Position numbers and translations under genes: made by a program. 44,600 bases of DNA from Archangium sp. GTDB taxonomy: Bacteria > Myxococcota > Myxococcia > Myxococcales > Myxococcaceae. The stretch covers positions 1 to 44,600 of the forward strand of contig JAEUJS010000475.1 of the NCBI GenBank assembly GCA_016792935.1. Reading direction: 5' to 3'. Below are positions 23,840-31,296 of this stretch, one piece after another. The notes under the pieces were generated by a model, which was not told the DNA's origin, ran no database searches, and saw only the letters and a list, made by a program, of their open reading frames with translations. Numbering within the stretch: the stretch's first letter is position 1; each line of letters begins with the position of its first letter.

Positions 23840-24883
23840 TCAGAAGTACTTCTCTTTGATCAGCTCCTTCTCTGCCGCGACCGTCAGCGCGAGCGTGCTC
23901 GACGCCCAGTCGTGGCTCGACTTGGTCCAGCTCTCCCAGCCCGGCGGGAACTTCTTTTCCTTGAACATCATCGTCAGCTCGGCGACCGAATACGCAGGCT
24001 CCCCGCCGACCTGCCTGGTGTTCGGAGAGTTCGCCAACAACGCCGCCATCAACCCGAACTCGCCCGCGGAACCGATGAGGTTGTCCTCGCCGAGCAGCCT
24101 GGTGAGCTTCTCGTAGACCTGTCGCGACTCGACGGGGTTGGAGTTGCCAGTCGCCTTGCGCGCGCCCTGCTCCACCACTTCACCGGTGAGCTTCGCGAAG
24201 TCTCTGATGAGCAGGCCGGCCGTCTTCAATCCCGGCGCGTTCGCCCTGGGGTCATTCATCACGTTGTGCGCGATGAACTTGCCGATGTCGGAGCGCTTCA
24301 CGCGGCCATCCTTCGCGCCCGCGATGAGCCTGGCGAACGCCTCGTCACTGAAACGGCCGGAGTTCGGAGCACGCGGGTCACTCTGCAAGATGCCGCTGTC
24401 GCCAGCGTGCGACCCCTGTGAGCCCGGAAAATCGAGCGAGAACGTCCCCGGAGGCACCGGCATGTCGAGCTTCCCGCCCATGCCCATCATCTGCGCGTGA
24501 TTGCCCTTCGCGAAGAGCCGCAACACCTCTCCCAGGTCCGAGTTGGGACCCGTGTTTCCCAGCCTGGCCACGTCGTCGATGCTCGCCAGCGGCTTGTCGG
24601 CGCTGTTGCGAACGGGCAACCCACCGCTCTGAACCGCGGTGCCGATGAACGGGCACGTCGCCTTCTTCTGCACCACCGCTTCCTTCTGCACATCGGACAG
24701 CTGCGCGACGTTGGTGCTCACGCCGGTCGCCTTCTCGCGACGCTCAGCCGCGCTGGTCGATGAAGCGCCGGCACCCCACCCCGCGGGTTTCGATGCTGGC
24801 TGCGACGAGGTGTCCGGAGTACGCGCGGTGTCGTGGCGAGGGGTGGCGACGGCAGGAGTGGCTGGACCGCTGATTCGGGGCAT
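23840..24883 (-). CDS. Possible heme-thiolate peroxidase (Peroxidase_2)-like protein
   Basis: 347 residues from the ATG at 24883, which has GAGGACACC ahead; the longer reading begins at a TTG. The first 65 residues are low-complexity (Ala/Pro/Ser/Thr) with no signal peptide. From residue 77 there is CPF followed 8 residues on by G-x-LP and then SIDDVARLG, resembling the Cys-Pro heme-ligand region (PCP...NHGxLPRDG) of chloroperoxidases and unspecific peroxygenases. Further on, FSLDFPGSQGSHAGDSGILQ followed by a SDEAFARLI segment and DGRVKRSDIGKF parallels the family's EHD-S-L-x-R-x-D and following helices. The acid-base Glu is not obvious. This is a by-eye resemblance; a caleosin-like or unknown family is also possible. 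It is divergent from a TetR gene that probably represses it. Confidence 0.45.
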   Translation of the reverse strand: MPRISGPATPAVATPRHDTARTPDTSSQPASKPAGWGAGASSTSAAERREKATGVSTNVAQLSDVQKEAVVQKKATCPFIGTAVQSGGLPVRNSADKPLASIDDVARLGNTGPNSDLGEVLRLFAKGNHAQMMGMGGKLDMPVPPGTFSLDFPGSQGSHAGDSGILQSDPRAPNSGRFSDEAFARLIAGAKDGRVKRSDIGKFIAHNVMNDPRANAPGLKTAGLLIRDFAKLTGEVVEQGARKATGNSNPVESRQVYEKLTRLLGEDNLIGSAGEFGLMAALLANSPNTRQVGGEPAYSVAELTMMFKEKKFPPGWESWTKSSHDWASSTLALTVAAEKELIKEKYF

Positions 24884-24908
24884 GGTGTCCTCGATACGGA
24901 GCAACGAG

Positions 24909-24921
24909 ATAAACGGTTTAT
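24909..24921. promoter_or_regulatory. TetR operator candidate
   Basis: ATAAAC-G-GTTTAT is a perfect 6-bp inverted repeat around one base. It overlaps the TetR ATG (24920) and lies 25 bp from the start of the divergent peroxidase-like gene. AT-rich in a GC-rich region. Confidence 0.6.
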
Positions 24922-25522
24922 GTCGCGCAGCAAATTACCCGTCAAGCCCACGAGTTCCGCTGCATTGGCCGCCGAGAAGACGCGGGGCAATCTGGTGCGT
25001 CATGCGCGCCGGTTGTTCGCGAAGGGCGGTCAGCGGGCGGTGGGCGTCATCGAGGTCAGCAAGGCCGCGAAGGTGACGACCGGCGCGCTGTACCACCACT
25101 TCGCCAATCGAGAGGCGCTGCTCCGCGCGGTGCTGGAAGACGTCGCGCAGAGCGTGGCTGACCGCGCGGCCGAAGCGATGGGCAAACACGCCGAGCCGTG
25201 GGCGCGGCTGGAGGCCGGCATCGAGGCGGTGCTCGACCTGTGCCTCGAGCCCGATGTGCGGCTCGCGTACAACGAGGCGTCAGCGATTCTGGGCCTCGAG
25301 GCGTGGCGTCAGCTCGAAGAGTCGAAGAGCGGCGCGCTGCTGGTGCAAGCGCTGGCCGCCGTCGCGATTCCCTCGGTGTCGCTGGAGCTGCTCGCCTCGA
25401 TGGTCAAGGGCGCGCTGGTCGAAGCGGCGATGGCGATTACGCGCGCGAAGGACCCGCAGAAGATGCGGGCCGAGGCCGGGGTGATGCTGCGCGCGGTGAC
25501 GGCGTCGCTTCGAGGGAAGTGA
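24920..25522 (+). CDS. TetR family transcriptional regulator
   Basis: 200 residues from the ATG at 24920 (MSRSKLPVKP). Residues about 20-65 form the TetR helix-turn-helix: RGNLVRHARRLFAKGG, VSKAAKVTTGALYHHFANRE and LLRAVLED, with G-A-L-Y-x-H-F being the recognition helix. The C-terminal ligand and dimer domain is helical without recognisable specificity. A palindrome overlaps the start, and the peroxidase-like gene is divergent, so autorepression plus control of the neighbour is likely. Confidence 0.93.
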   Translation: MSRSKLPVKPTSSAALAAEKTRGNLVRHARRLFAKGGQRAVGVIEVSKAAKVTTGALYHHFANREALLRAVLEDVAQSVADRAAEAMGKHAEPWARLEAGIEAVLDLCLEPDVRLAYNEASAILGLEAWRQLEESKSGALLVQALAAVAIPSVSLELLASMVKGALVEAAMAITRAKDPQKMRAEAGVMLRAVTASLRGK

Positions 25523-25529
25523 GGAATTT

Positions 25530-25554
25530 CCCTCGGGGAGAGGGGCAGGGAGCG
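25530..25554 (+). repeat. Partial dispersed GC-rich palindrome
   Basis: CCCTCGGGGAGAGGGGCAGG and the following GAGCG match the right-hand part of the element at 39649-39692 read on the other strand. It sits between the convergent stops of the TetR and M56 genes. Confidence 0.45.
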
Positions 25555-25559
25555 TGACC

Positions 25560-27944
25560 TCACTCGTCGACGTCGATGTCGAAGTCGTCGCCGCCCTGGC
25601 TCTTCACCTTCACCTTGAGCGTCTTCTTCAGCTCGCGCATCTGCGACTCGAGCTGAATCGCCTCGTTCTTGAGCTCCTGCGCGCGCTCGTCGAGGCGTTC
25701 CTTCTCGCGCTGCAGCTCACGCAGTTGGTCGGCGTATTCGCGCGCCTGCTCCGCCTGTTCACGGCGCGCCTCGGCTTCACGGCGGCGGTCTTCGGCCTGA
25801 CGGCGCAGCTCATCGCGCGTCTGCTTCGCGGCGTCGCGCATCGCACGCGAGTATTCCTTCATCGCGTCACGCGCGGCGGCCTTGTCGGTCCACGCGAAGC
25901 GCTTGAAGAACTTCCCGTTGCTGGCGGCCGCTTCGTCCCAGCGCTCCTGCGCATCGGCCTGGAGCCGTCCGTCGAGCTTCTTCAGCAGCGCGCCGTAGAG
26001 CGCAGGCACGTTGCCGGCGAGCTGCTGGTGGTCGGTCACTTCGATGAGCACCGGCGCGAGCAAGTCGCCATCGAGAGAAGCCGCGAGGCCGAGCGCGCGC
26101 TCCACGGCCGCCTGCTCGACGGGAGAGGGATGGAGCAGCTCACGCAACGCATCGCTGAGCGCTTCCTGCGACTGCAGCTTCGCGGCGAGGTCGAGGTAGT
26201 CGTTGGCGTACGGGCCACGCACCAGCTCGCTCTCGCGGATGGTGTGCATGCGGTGGAGGAACGCCACGCGCTCCGCGTCACGCGAGAACTTGCGCGCTTC
26301 GGCCATCACGCCTGCGCCGGTCTGCTCGCTGATGGGCGCTCCGACGAGGAGCCCTTCCAGCGCCACCCAGCGAGCGAGGTCGTCTGTGATGCGCGACATC
26401 GCCGCGAGGTACGCCTGCCGCGTCGCCTCGTCGTCGAGGTCTTCCTCGTGCGCGATGCGCTTGAGCGCGGTGCCGAGCGACGAGTCGTCGCGCGCGGTGC
26501 GCACCGCGGTCTCGATGCGTGCGCGCACCGACGCCTCGCCGTCACCCTCACCGTCTTCGTCGCACTCTCCAGCGACCAGCTCGATGTCGGGAGGCGGTGT
26601 CACGTCCCCGTCGGTTGATCTGATCGGCGCAGCGGTCCGGGGCAAACGCGGAGGCGGGGGCGGAGCAGCGAACGGCGCAGGCGCCGGCGCATCGGGAGGC
26701 GGCGTGACCTGACGCTGCGCCGATTCCTTCGGCGTCAGGCGCGGCAACGTTCCACCCTTGCTCTTCGGCGTATCAGCGGCCGCGGGCTGCACGACCACGA
26801 GAGATGCGGTCAGCACCACGGCCATGATCGCCATCGACCACGCACGCGGCTTGGCGAGACGCGCACGGCGCACGGCCGGGTCGAGCATCGCGAAGAGACG
26901 TTCCTTGAAGTGCGACTTGCGAGCCATCGCCAGCGTCGCACCCGACATCGTGTCGCGGCGCTTCACGTTCTGAACCAACTGGAGCAACTCCTCGGCGTAC
27001 GAACTGGGGCGAACGCCGTGCGTGATGACCTCGTCGTCGCACGCGTATTCGCGGAGCACCCTCAGCTGCCGCGCGGCGAACCAGACCATCGGGTGAAACC
27101 AGTACGCGGCACACGCGAGCTGGGCCAGGAACTGAGTGAGCGTGTCGCGGCGGCGCACGTGAGCGAGCTCGTGGAGAAGAACTGCCTCCAGCCGTTCCTC
27201 GGGCCATTCGCGCGACGACATCGGCACGGCGACGGTGGCCTCGACCACTCCCCACGTCATCGGCAGCTCGATGTCGGCCTCGACGAAGCGCACTGAGCCG
27301 AATGGCCACCCAACGGCGTCGCCCCAGGGGGCTTTGCTTTCCACGCCGAGCTTCAGCACCGAGCGCATGAAGACGTCGCGGCGCTCATCGACGACATCAC
27401 GCGAACGCTGCGCGAGGAAGAAGACGCGAATGCGATCGATGAGCGTCCATTCCAGCACCGCGAGCACGCCGGCGAGCCACACGAGCATCAACCATTGATC
27501 GATGCGCAGCTTCGGCAACGTGAAGCCGCTGACGGTCTCACTCGGAGCGGTCGGAGCATCGCCGATCGGCGCGCGCGTCCACTCGGAAGGAACGACCGCG
27601 CGCGGGCGCACGTCGTCCCAACCCGCCCACTGTGAACGTGAAGCGACGGGCGAGCGCGCGGGCCACTCGAAAGGAACCGTTGCAGGCCGAGTCTGAGAAG
27701 GCGTCTCGCGCGCCGGCAGCACCTTCAGCTCGAAGCGCGGAAGCACGAGCGTCGCGACGGGCACCAACAGGCACGCGACGATGGCGAGCTGCCAGACGAA
27801 GTGGCGCACGTTGGCCGCGGCGCGATTCAGCACGAGCGCGACGGCGCCTGCGGCAAAGAGAATGAGCGTCACGCGCGAGGCCGTATCGACCAGCGCGAGC
27901 AGCCAGGACGGAGCGTCGAGGAACGAAGAGGCGTCGGGGATCAT
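25560..27944 (-). CDS. BlaR1/MecR1-type M56 metalloprotease with long C-terminal extension
   Basis: 794 residues, longer than most BlaR1/MecR1 proteins (about 580-600). Transmembrane helices at about 20-40, 50-68 and 150-170 precede the cytoplasm-facing M56 domain with zinc motif HELAH (258-262) and third ligand region REYACDDE (E299). A further helix (about 375-393) follows. Instead of a beta-lactam sensor domain, the exported C-terminus has a Pro-rich linker (about 400-450), a helical repeat region (about 460-680) and a highly charged Arg/Glu coiled coil (about 690-780) ending DDFDIDVDE. The stop and start overlap with BlaI (TGATG) shows it is the partner protease. Likely cleaves the repressor upon an unknown envelope signal. 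Confidence 0.9.
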   Translation of the reverse strand: MIPDASSFLDAPSWLLALVDTASRVTLILFAAGAVALVLNRAAANVRHFVWQLAIVACLLVPVATLVLPRFELKVLPARETPSQTRPATVPFEWPARSPVASRSQWAGWDDVRPRAVVPSEWTRAPIGDAPTAPSETVSGFTLPKLRIDQWLMLVWLAGVLAVLEWTLIDRIRVFFLAQRSRDVVDERRDVFMRSVLKLGVESKAPWGDAVGWPFGSVRFVEADIELPMTWGVVEATVAVPMSSREWPEERLEAVLLHELAHVRRRDTLTQFLAQLACAAYWFHPMVWFAARQLRVLREYACDDEVITHGVRPSSYAEELLQLVQNVKRRDTMSGATLAMARKSHFKERLFAMLDPAVRRARLAKPRAWSMAIMAVVLTASLVVVQPAAADTPKSKGGTLPRLTPKESAQRQVTPPPDAPAPAPFAAPPPPPRLPRTAAPIRSTDGDVTPPPDIELVAGECDEDGEGDGEASVRARIETAVRTARDDSSLGTALKRIAHEEDLDDEATRQAYLAAMSRITDDLARWVALEGLLVGAPISEQTGAGVMAEARKFSRDAERVAFLHRMHTIRESELVRGPYANDYLDLAAKLQSQEALSDALRELLHPSPVEQAAVERALGLAASLDGDLLAPVLIEVTDHQQLAGNVPALYGALLKKLDGRLQADAQERWDEAAASNGKFFKRFAWTDKAAARDAMKEYSRAMRDAAKQTRDELRRQAEDRRREAEARREQAEQAREYADQLRELQREKERLDERAQELKNEAIQLESQMRELKKTLKVKVKSQGGDDFDIDVDE

Positions 27945-28324
27945 CAGCGACCGTCCTTTTTGGACTTCTCGATGAGCTTGGTGAGCATTTCCAAATCGCC
28001 CTTCGACAACTTCGACTCGGGCAGTTCAGCGAGCGCGGCGATGGCGGCGCGCGGTTCCCCACCGAAGAACGTCTCGACCACACGCTCGAGCGCGTTCTTG
28101 CTTGCGCGCGAGTGGGTGGTCGTGGGTCGGTAGACGTAGGCAGCGCCTTCCTGCTCGATCTGAACCACGCCCTTTTGCTTGAGGATGCCCATCAGCGCGC
28201 GAATCGACGAATAGCTGGGCGGGTCTTCGAGGTGCTCGAGCACCTCGGCCACGGTGGCTTTTCCGAGCTTCCAGATCACGTCCATGATCTGTCGCTCGCG
28301 GCGTGAGAGGTCAGTCTCGTCCAT
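27944..28324 (-). CDS. BlaI/MecI family repressor
   Basis: 126 residues, standard for the family. The winged helix domain spans about residues 5-72 (LSRRERQIMDVIWKLGKATVAEVLEHL; SSIRALMGILKQKG), and the C-terminal helices (about 80-122) form the dimer and contain the region normally cleaved after induction. A palindrome (28336-28350) just upstream is the probable operator. Co-transcribed with the M56 protease gene; together they form a signal-relieved repressor switch. Its regulon here is unknown since no beta-lactamase is nearby. Confidence 0.95.
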   Translation of the reverse strand: MDETDLSRRERQIMDVIWKLGKATVAEVLEHLEDPPSYSSIRALMGILKQKGVVQIEQEGAAYVYRPTTTHSRASKNALERVVETFFGGEPRAAIAALAELPESKLSKGDLEMLTKLIEKSKKDGR

Positions 28325-28335
28325 ATGCTGAATTC

Positions 28336-28350
28336 TTAGCAGCCTGCTAA
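28336..28350. promoter_or_regulatory. BlaI operator candidate
   Basis: TTAGCAGCCTGCTAA, 7-bp perfect arms around one base, lies 11 bp upstream of the BlaI ATG; a further half site TTAGCA is at 28355. On the minus strand TTGCTA and TAAGAA, 17 bp apart, make a plausible promoter that overlaps it and would start transcription almost at the ATG. Confidence 0.65.
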
Positions 28351-28368
28351 AAACTTAGCAAGACCTGA

Positions 28369-31293
28369 TCAGTCAAAGAGCGCGAGGAGATCATCGCGCG
28401 TGAGCGCAGCGGCACCAGCTGCGCCATCGCCATCGAGCGCTGCTTCGAAGAGCGCACGCTTCTTCTCCTGCAGCGCGAGGATGCGCTCTTCCACGGTGCC
28501 CTGCGCGACGAGGCGATAGACGAAGACCGGCTTCTCCTGGCCGATGCGGTGCGTGCGGTCGGCGGCCTGCGCTTCGGCAGCCGGGTTCCACCACGGGTCG
28601 ACGAGGAAGACGTGATCAGCCGCGGTGAGCGTCAGTCCAACGCCGCCGGCCTTGAGCGACATCAGCATCACCGTCGGACCGTCGGCGCTCTGGAACTGCG
28701 TGACGAGCTCTCCACGATTCTGCGTCGAGCCATCGAGGCGGGAGAACGTGAGCCCCGCCTTCTTCAGTTCTGGCTCGATGAGGTCGAGCATCGAGGTCCA
28801 CTGCGAGAACACGAGCGCACGGTGGCCATCGCTCGCGGCGGTCGTCAGTGACTCCACGAGCGCCGTGACCTTCGAAGACGTCCCGCCAGCCTGCTGGCCC
28901 GGAACGAGCGCCGGATGACACGCGGCCTGACGCAAACGCAGCAACGCCTCGAGCGCCTTCATCACGCTGCCGCCACTTTCGAAGAGCGACTGGACTTCCT
29001 TGCGGGTCGCCATGAAGACCGCGTCGTAGACCGCGCGTTCCTTCTCCTCGAGCGTGACGAAGCGAACGGCCTCGGTGCGCGGCGGCAATTCGGGAGCGAC
29101 GTCACGCTTCAAGCGCCGCAGCACGAAGGGAGCAATCTTCTTTCGCAGCGTGGCCGTGGCTTCCTGAGAGCCACTCTCAATTCTTTCGCCGAGCCCGTCG
29201 CGGAACTCCGAACGCCCACCGAGCAGGCCCGGGTTGGTGAAGTGCATCAGCGACCACAATTCATCGAGCCGGTTCTCGAGTGGAGTACCCGTCACCGCCA
29301 CCTTGAAGTCGCCCTTCAACCGATACGCCGCGCGCGTGGCCTGCGAGTCGGGGTTCTTGATGTTCTGCGCCTCGTCGAGCACCACCACGCGCCACTGCTT
29401 CGTCGCGAGCGCTTCGATGTCGAGCCGCAGTATCGCGTAGGTCGTCAGCGTGACGTCGGCGTCTCCGAGTGAACGCGACGCGCCGTGGTACGCGTTCACC
29501 GACAACGCTGGGCGGAAGCGCGCGAGCTCGGCCTTCCAGTTCGGCAACACGCTCGTGGGGCACACCACCAACGTGCCCTTCTCCAGGGCGCAGATGGTCT
29601 GCAGCGTCTTGCCAAGGCCCATGTCGTCGGCGAGCACTCCGCCGAGTCCCGCTGACTTCAAGAACGCGAGCCAATCGACGCCATGCTGTTGATACGGGCG
29701 CAGCGTCGCCGTCATCCCTTCGGGCAACGCCACGCGCGGGAGTGCCGAGAAGCCCTCGGCGAGCGGCTTCAACTTCTCCAGACCAGCCGGCGCGGGGAAA
29801 TCGAGCTCACGCGAGAGGTCGGCGAGCAAGGGCAGCACGTGATTCGCGACCGCGCCGTTCTCTCCACGCGCAGCGAGCAACTGCTGCACGCGCGCGCCGT
29901 GTGTCTCGAGCCACGTCTGGGGAAGCGGAGCCCAACCGCCCCCTTCGATGGGAACGAGCCCCAGCCCTTCCTTCCACGCTCGGAGGACCGCTTCTCCACT
30001 CACCGTCCCTTTGACGCCGCCCTCGACCTCGAACTCCAGCGCGACATTCGCGCGTGGAACACCGAACGCATCGAGCACTGACTGCACGTCGAACTTCGGC
30101 TTCAGCTTGAGCCCGCTGCCGACGACCTTGCGCGCGTCTCCACTCAGCCCACCGCGCCAGGTCTGCAGCTTGTCGACGAAGCGCGAGAGCTCGGGCCCAT
30201 CGAACGTGGTGCGACGCCCGGGCAACAACCCGAGCGACTCACGAAGATGCGCGACGAGCTTCGTCTCCGCGTTCTCCTTTCGCAGCGGCAGCGGCCCACC
30301 CAGATGCACCAGCTTGTCGCCATCGACACGCGCGTTCGGAGGAGAGCCGTACACCACGATCGGCAAGACGCTCAGGCCGGTGTCCATCTGCGCGAGCTGC
30401 AGCTCGATGCGCGGCTCGAGCGTGCGGTCGATGCGCGGCAACCGCTTGCTGTAGTTGTCGATGGGGAAACGCTGCGCGAGCTCGGGCAACACGCGACTGG
30501 TCAGCTCGCCCAGTTGTGTCGCCTGATACCTCCGCACGCTCGGCAGCAAATGCAGCCACGGCCCGGTCAGCGCGGTCTCTCCGAGACGACACACAATCTC
30601 TCCGCAGCGCGCGACGCCGGGCGAGACGACCTCCGACACGCGCGGGTCCGCGTGCACCGTGACGACGACTTCATTGCCGTCATCAGTCACCTTCACGCGC
30701 GGCAACATCACGTCTTGCGTGAACGCCACGGGCTGCCCCTCGAGCAGAACGTGCTTCGAGTGTTCGAGCAGGCCGAGCAGTCCTTCCAACCGCTCCGGAG
30801 TCAGCGCGCCACGCCACGGCCGCTCGAGCACGCGGTCAGCGAGCAAGTCTCCGTTCTCGACCTGCAGGTTCGCGGTCTGTCCGTTCGCCATCATCGACTG
30901 CAGCGATGCGGGGAGCGGTTCGACGCGGCCATCGGCGTGCAGCAACTCGCGGGTGACGGTCAGCCCGCCTTCGACTTTCACGAAGCGGTACACCAGCCGC
31001 GTCCACGTCTGTGCGGCGGTCTTCGTCACGCCTTGCGCGAGCGTGATGGCGGCGGCGACCACGTGCTCGCAAGGGTCGAACGCGGAATCGCACGAGCATT
31101 CCCACGCGTCGTCGGGCGTCAAATACACGGTGAGCGCGACGGGCTTGCCGGTCGGCTTCACGCGGAAGACGTGCTCGTTCTGACCTTGAATCTTCTCGAG
31201 CGCGGCGGCGTTCGCGCGCGCGAGCTTCACGCCGTTGGCCCACAACGCGGGCTTCGCTTCAGCGCGGATGGCATCGAGCAACGCTTGCGACAT
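28369..31293 (-). CDS. SWIM zinc-finger SNF2-family helicase
   Basis: 974 residues. A SWIM zinc finger near the N-terminus has C67-S-C69-x5-C75-E-H77. A 450-residue middle part of the bacterial SNF2-associated type leads to the two-lobed ATPase: motif I ADDMGLGKT at about 555, the DEAQ box (VVLDEAQNIKNP) at about 640, and lobe 2 motifs SQWTSMLDL and LMSLKAGGVGLTLTAADHV, DPWWNPA, and QAADRTHRIGQ. All helicase motifs are present. These proteins translocate on double-stranded DNA and remodel protein-DNA or RNA polymerase complexes (HepA/RapA relatives). The start is 3 bp after the stop of the Cys-rich lipoprotein gene, an odd pairing. Confidence 0.95.
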   Translation of the reverse strand: MSQALLDAIRAEAKPALWANGVKLARANAAALEKIQGQNEHVFRVKPTGKPVALTVYLTPDDAWECSCDSAFDPCEHVVAAAITLAQGVTKTAAQTWTRLVYRFVKVEGGLTVTRELLHADGRVEPLPASLQSMMANGQTANLQVENGDLLADRVLERPWRGALTPERLEGLLGLLEHSKHVLLEGQPVAFTQDVMLPRVKVTDDGNEVVVTVHADPRVSEVVSPGVARCGEIVCRLGETALTGPWLHLLPSVRRYQATQLGELTSRVLPELAQRFPIDNYSKRLPRIDRTLEPRIELQLAQMDTGLSVLPIVVYGSPPNARVDGDKLVHLGGPLPLRKENAETKLVAHLRESLGLLPGRRTTFDGPELSRFVDKLQTWRGGLSGDARKVVGSGLKLKPKFDVQSVLDAFGVPRANVALEFEVEGGVKGTVSGEAVLRAWKEGLGLVPIEGGGWAPLPQTWLETHGARVQQLLAARGENGAVANHVLPLLADLSRELDFPAPAGLEKLKPLAEGFSALPRVALPEGMTATLRPYQQHGVDWLAFLKSAGLGGVLADDMGLGKTLQTICALEKGTLVVCPTSVLPNWKAELARFRPALSVNAYHGASRSLGDADVTLTTYAILRLDIEALATKQWRVVVLDEAQNIKNPDSQATRAAYRLKGDFKVAVTGTPLENRLDELWSLMHFTNPGLLGGRSEFRDGLGERIESGSQEATATLRKKIAPFVLRRLKRDVAPELPPRTEAVRFVTLEEKERAVYDAVFMATRKEVQSLFESGGSVMKALEALLRLRQAACHPALVPGQQAGGTSSKVTALVESLTTAASDGHRALVFSQWTSMLDLIEPELKKAGLTFSRLDGSTQNRGELVTQFQSADGPTVMLMSLKAGGVGLTLTAADHVFLVDPWWNPAAEAQAADRTHRIGQEKPVFVYRLVAQGTVEERILALQEKKRALFEAALDGDGAAGAAALTRDDLLALFD
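29165..29179. other. Intragenic copy of the TGAGAG-N3-CTCTCA palindrome
   Basis: TGAGAGCCACTCTCA inside the SNF2 gene differs from the 21897 and 42651 copies only in the central bases. Its reading frame differs from that of the copy at 42001, so it is not explained by a shared peptide motif. Confidence 0.4.
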
Positions 31294-31296
31294 GAC

